This document shows positions 12,824 through 15,632 of a stretch of DNA of 15,632 nt, in pieces (position 1 is the first letter of the stretch; each line of letters begins with the position of its first letter). The position numbers and the translations under genes were made by a program. Source of the DNA: an uncultured Bacteroidales bacterium (GTDB lineage Bacteria > Bacteroidota > Bacteroidia > Bacteroidales > P3); the NCBI GenBank assembly GCA_905236405.1, contig CAJOQB010000064.1, forward strand, positions 1 to 15,632, in the 5' to 3' direction. The notes beneath the pieces were generated by a model. That model saw nothing but the letters and a program-made list of their open reading frames with translations. It was not told the DNA's origin and did no database searches.

Positions 12824-13969
12824 ATGAATAAAAGAATCATCAGTTTTCTCCTTTTGCTTCCCCTGTTTGTCACCGCTGTGGCACAAACCAGCCCCGAAGC
12901 CCGCCAACTGTTCGACAAGGGACTGAACGCTGAGCAACTGGGACTGCTCGACTTGGCCACCGACTACTACACCCAGGCTCAAGCCGTCCAGCCCGAATGG
13001 GCACAACCCGACTATCGACTGGGTGTTATCGCCCAACGGCGTTGCCACTACAACCAAGCCATCGCCCATTTCCAACAAGCCATCAGCCTCAACGACACCT
13101 TGGCCGATGCCTATGCCCGACTGGCCTCCTGCATGATTGACAACGGCAACTGGGAACCCCTGCCCACCCTGCAGGGCTATGTCGAGAAAGCCATCGAGCT
13201 CAACCCCAAGAGTGCTTCGGCCTACGCCTCCATGGCCATGATATACAGCCATCAGAAGAACTACACCAACGCCCTTCACTGGGCGCAACGTGCCATCGAG
13301 GCCGACCCCAATAACCCCACCGCCTATAACACCCTCGGTGTCATCTACTATCACCAAGGCAAGGACAACGACGCCATCCAGCAGTTCCGTAAAGCCCTCA
13401 ACCTTGACGCCGACAACATCGACGCCTACTACAACCTCGGGGTCATGTATGTGCTTCGCAACAACCACGAGACCGCCATCTCCTATCTCCGCAAAGGACT
13501 ACAACGCGACAACAAGTCGGTCAAACTCTACTACTACCTTGGCGTAGCCTACATTCAACGTGGCGACGTGCAGAAAGCCATCGCCTGCTACGAGACCATC
13601 ATCAACGAAATCGACAGTCTCTACACGCCCGCCTACAACCGGCTGGGTGCCATCTACTGCGGCAAAGGCGACTACGACAAAGCCATCGCCTACCATCAGA
13701 AAGCCACCCGCATCGACCCCTCCGACCCCGAGTCGTTCAAATGTCTCGGCAAAGTCTACACCGACCGAGCAGACTACCCCAAGGCTATCCGCAACTACCA
13801 GAAAGCCATACAACTCAACGACAAAGACCACGAGACCTACTGCCTCATAGCCAAACTGTACAACAAGCAGAACAACACCGCTCGCGAGACCGCCAGCTAC
13901 AAGAAAGCCGCCAAACTGGGCAACAAGGAAGCCCAGCAGTGGATGGTGAAACACGGCATGGCTTGGTAG
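12824..13969 (+). CDS. Secreted tetratricopeptide-repeat protein
   Basis: A 381-residue protein with a Sec signal peptide (residues 1-21, ending AVAQ) followed almost entirely by TPR repeats, roughly ten from residue 24 to 365. Examples are AYNTLGVIYYHQGKDNDAIQQFRKAL and AYNRLGAIYCGKGDYDKAIAYHQKAT, shown by the spaced G/Y/A pattern and DP/NP turns at about 34-residue intervals. The end, AAKLGNKEAQQWM, resembles the last helix of Sel1/TPR proteins. Such proteins are protein-interaction scaffolds in the periplasm or on the outer membrane; the partner cannot be read from the sequence. It is last in the rightward unit and its stop is 13 bp from the stop of the convergent helicase gene, with no obvious terminator between. 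Confidence 0.9.
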   Translation: MNKRIISFLLLLPLFVTAVAQTSPEARQLFDKGLNAEQLGLLDLATDYYTQAQAVQPEWAQPDYRLGVIAQRRCHYNQAIAHFQQAISLNDTLADAYARLASCMIDNGNWEPLPTLQGYVEKAIELNPKSASAYASMAMIYSHQKNYTNALHWAQRAIEADPNNPTAYNTLGVIYYHQGKDNDAIQQFRKALNLDADNIDAYYNLGVMYVLRNNHETAISYLRKGLQRDNKSVKLYYYLGVAYIQRGDVQKAIACYETIINEIDSLYTPAYNRLGAIYCGKGDYDKAIAYHQKATRIDPSDPESFKCLGKVYTDRADYPKAIRNYQKAIQLNDKDHETYCLIAKLYNKQNNTARETASYKKAAKLGNKEAQQWMVKHGMAW

Positions 13970-13982
13970 GTAATAACTACAC

Positions 13983-15632
13983 CTATCGTAAAGAAGAATA
14001 GAAGCAGCCTCTCTCCTTGGCGTATTCCACTAACGAACGGAAGAGAGGATTGTAGGAGAGCAATGAACTATTGCCCACCAGAATGAGATGTTCCTGTGCA
14101 CGAGTCATGGCGACATTGAGCTTGCGGTCGATGAGAACATCCCGCTCGGGGTCGGTGAAGGTGTTACTGCAAAGGAACGCGAGCTGGTGAGGCTCCTTGA
14201 CAGTAAACCCATAGATGATGGCCTTGCGCTGGCTGCCCTGATACCGCTCGACAGTGTCGATGGTGATGGTGGAAAGGAGTTGCCGCAGTTCGAGGCTGAG
14301 ACTGTCAAGACGCAAGATAGCATCACGCACAGCACTGATCTGCATACGGTAAGGCACGATGACACCGATGGAGGTATCGGGGTGGAACTGATCGGGTCCT
14401 TGTTGCCAATAGAGCGACTGCACTATCTGAGCGATGAGGTCGGCCTCACGAGTGTTGACGTTGGAGGCCAGCAGATTGACCTCGTCGGGCTGCACATCGA
14501 AGAAGAGGAATCTATGGGAGGAGAGCATCTGCCCCAACCAACTGTCGCCACCCTCCACCACAGCCAACGCCTGCTCCTGTCGGGCACACAACGGTTCAAG
14601 GCGACTACCATAGAAAAATCGGTTTGGAAAATCGGCAATGTCGACATGCATACGCCCTTGTTTGCGAAGCATGATGGCAAAGGGACTGTCGTCACCTTCG
14701 GTGATATGACGACGGTATAGCCGCTCAAAGAGCGATTGGCCGCAATTGGTGAAACCCTGTTCGGTGAGCAACGGATCTGTGATGGACGACTCGTCGGGCG
14801 ACTGACCGACGATGGATGCCAGCTGCTTGTGGTCACCGATGAAGACAAAACGGTCGATGGCCATGCGGTCGCCGCTTCGAGCGGTAAGCAACGGCAGCAG
14901 CTGTGTCTCCAACAGTTGCGACGCTTCGTCGACAATGGCCAACGAGAAATGTTTCATACCGAACAAAGTACCCTTGGACATCGTGCTGACGGTGGCCACC
15001 ACAACGGGAATAGAGGCAACAGTCTCCCTCACCTGCTGCGGCGTGTGGCAGTCGCGCAGCCGTTCCTGAAGCAGATAGGGACGGATGGCAGGACTGACCG
15101 CTGACGAGGAACCCATACGGACAAAGTCGATGAGCTGGTTCGAATGGAGAATCTTGTGACAGATTTCGTCAACGGCCTGATTGGTAAACGCACACAACAA
15201 CACCGACGCTTGCGGACGACACAACTCTTCGCGGAGGATGTTCATCAACGCCACCGAGGTCTTGCCTGTCCCCGGAGGACCCATGACAAGGAAATAGTCC
15301 TGTGCCTGCATGGCACGACATACCAACGTCTGATGGAGCGGGTCGTCGTAACTGTAATGGGGCTGAACTGTCGGGTCGGTACGTGGCGACTCCGTACCCA
15401 ATATCAAACCACGACGATGGGCATCGACAGACAGGAAGGAATGAAGTCCTTCGTAGACAGCCGACTGAGAGGAGCTGGTCTGATAGGGTTCTATGGCCCA
15501 CAACTGGTCAGACTGAGGGACGAACAAGGCTTGGTTCGACTGGGCGGCAGCCAGCGTGACGGTCACCTGCTGCTGCCCGATGGCGGCGAGGGTGCCGATA
15601 AACACTATGGAACGGCATATCTGGTCGCGTCG
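13983..15632 (-). CDS. Superfamily 1 DNA/RNA helicase (Dna2/UPF1-like), C-terminal part
   Basis: At least 549 residues of an SF1B-type helicase (AAA_11/AAA_12 pair). Numbering from the GTG at 15605, it has Walker A GPPGTGKTS (109-117), motif Ia-like CAFTNQAVDEI, VATVSTM, Walker B DEAS (226-229), GDHKQLASIV (motif III), DTVERYQGSQRKAIIYGF (motif V) and LNVAMTRAQEHLILVGN (motif VI). The reading frame runs past that GTG to the window edge (ending upstream RRDQICRSIV), so the true N-terminus lies outside. Homologs I know in Bacteroidota are larger, with an N-terminal region of unknown function. Likely roles are DNA repair or RNA/DNA remodelling. The gene converges on the TPR gene. Confidence 0.92.
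   Translation of the reverse strand, partial: RRDQICRSIVFIGTLAAIGQQQVTVTLAAAQSNQALFVPQSDQLWAIEPYQTSSSQSAVYEGLHSFLSVDAHRRGLILGTESPRTDPTVQPHYSYDDPLHQTLVCRAMQAQDYFLVMGPPGTGKTSVALMNILREELCRPQASVLLCAFTNQAVDEICHKILHSNQLIDFVRMGSSSAVSPAIRPYLLQERLRDCHTPQQVRETVASIPVVVATVSTMSKGTLFGMKHFSLAIVDEASQLLETQLLPLLTARSGDRMAIDRFVFIGDHKQLASIVGQSPDESSITDPLLTEQGFTNCGQSLFERLYRRHITEGDDSPFAIMLRKQGRMHVDIADFPNRFFYGSRLEPLCARQEQALAVVEGGDSWLGQMLSSHRFLFFDVQPDEVNLLASNVNTREADLIAQIVQSLYWQQGPDQFHPDTSIGVIVPYRMQISAVRDAILRLDSLSLELRQLLSTITIDTVERYQGSQRKAIIYGFTVKEPHQLAFLCSNTFTDPERDVLIDRKLNVAMTRAQEHLILVGNSSLLSYNPLFRSLVEYAKERGCFYSSLR

Noticed and set aside
15603..15605. GTG at 15605 as the start of the helicase
   Set aside because: The frame stays open to the window edge and family members have a long N-terminal region, so the gene is better treated as truncated.

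Overview
The window looks like ordinary chromosome of a member of the Bacteroidales (Bacteroidota). Evidence: the two promoters I can place have the Bacteroidota -7 element TAnnTTTG, start codons lack Shine-Dalgarno sequences, and the gene families are typical of the group (DUF1015 protein, PorT-type outer-membrane barrel, DjlA-like TerB/J protein, TatA and TatC with no TatB in view). Genes are packed tightly and by eye share one codon style. I see no insertion sequence, prophage, integrase or CRISPR array.

Layout. (1) 1-577: C-terminal part of a DUF1015 protein, then a terminator. (2) 603-1634: an MscS-family mechanosensitive channel with its own terminator. (3) 1691-7621: a rightward run of six genes with gaps of 6-41 bp: TerB/J-domain co-chaperone, NapH-NapG-like polyferredoxin, YitT-family membrane protein, twin-arginine aldo/keto reductase with two [4Fe-4S] motifs, tatA and tatC. 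(4) 7651-8963, leftward: ilvE, which shares a bidirectional terminator with tatC, and a CAT-anticodon tRNA, each with its own promoter. (5) 8964-9429: a 466-bp non-coding region with two families of short repeats, one a striking 23-bp-period array of dyads. (6) 9430-13969, rightward: PorT-like barrel, coaD, recG and a secreted TPR protein, 28-43 bp apart. (7) 13983-15632, leftward: a superfamily 1 helicase cut by the window edge.

The most interesting unit is region 3. The polyferredoxin carries a Tat-like signal in mid-protein, exactly between a NapH-like membrane half and a NapG-like ferredoxin half. The aldo/keto reductase two genes on has a textbook SRRQFLK Tat signal. A minimal TatA/TatC translocon follows directly. 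I infer a self-contained export module in which a membrane polyferredoxin carries electrons across the inner membrane to a periplasmic Fe-S aldo/keto reductase, both being cargo of the adjacent Tat system. YitT has no assigned role in this model; the J protein may help keep cargo export-competent.

The second point of interest is the repeat array at 9065-9174: five 18-nt dyads with 5-nt spacers, in which two neighbouring units carry matching arm changes that keep pairing between them. It lies between a tRNA promoter and an outer-membrane protein gene and is not explained by any gene.
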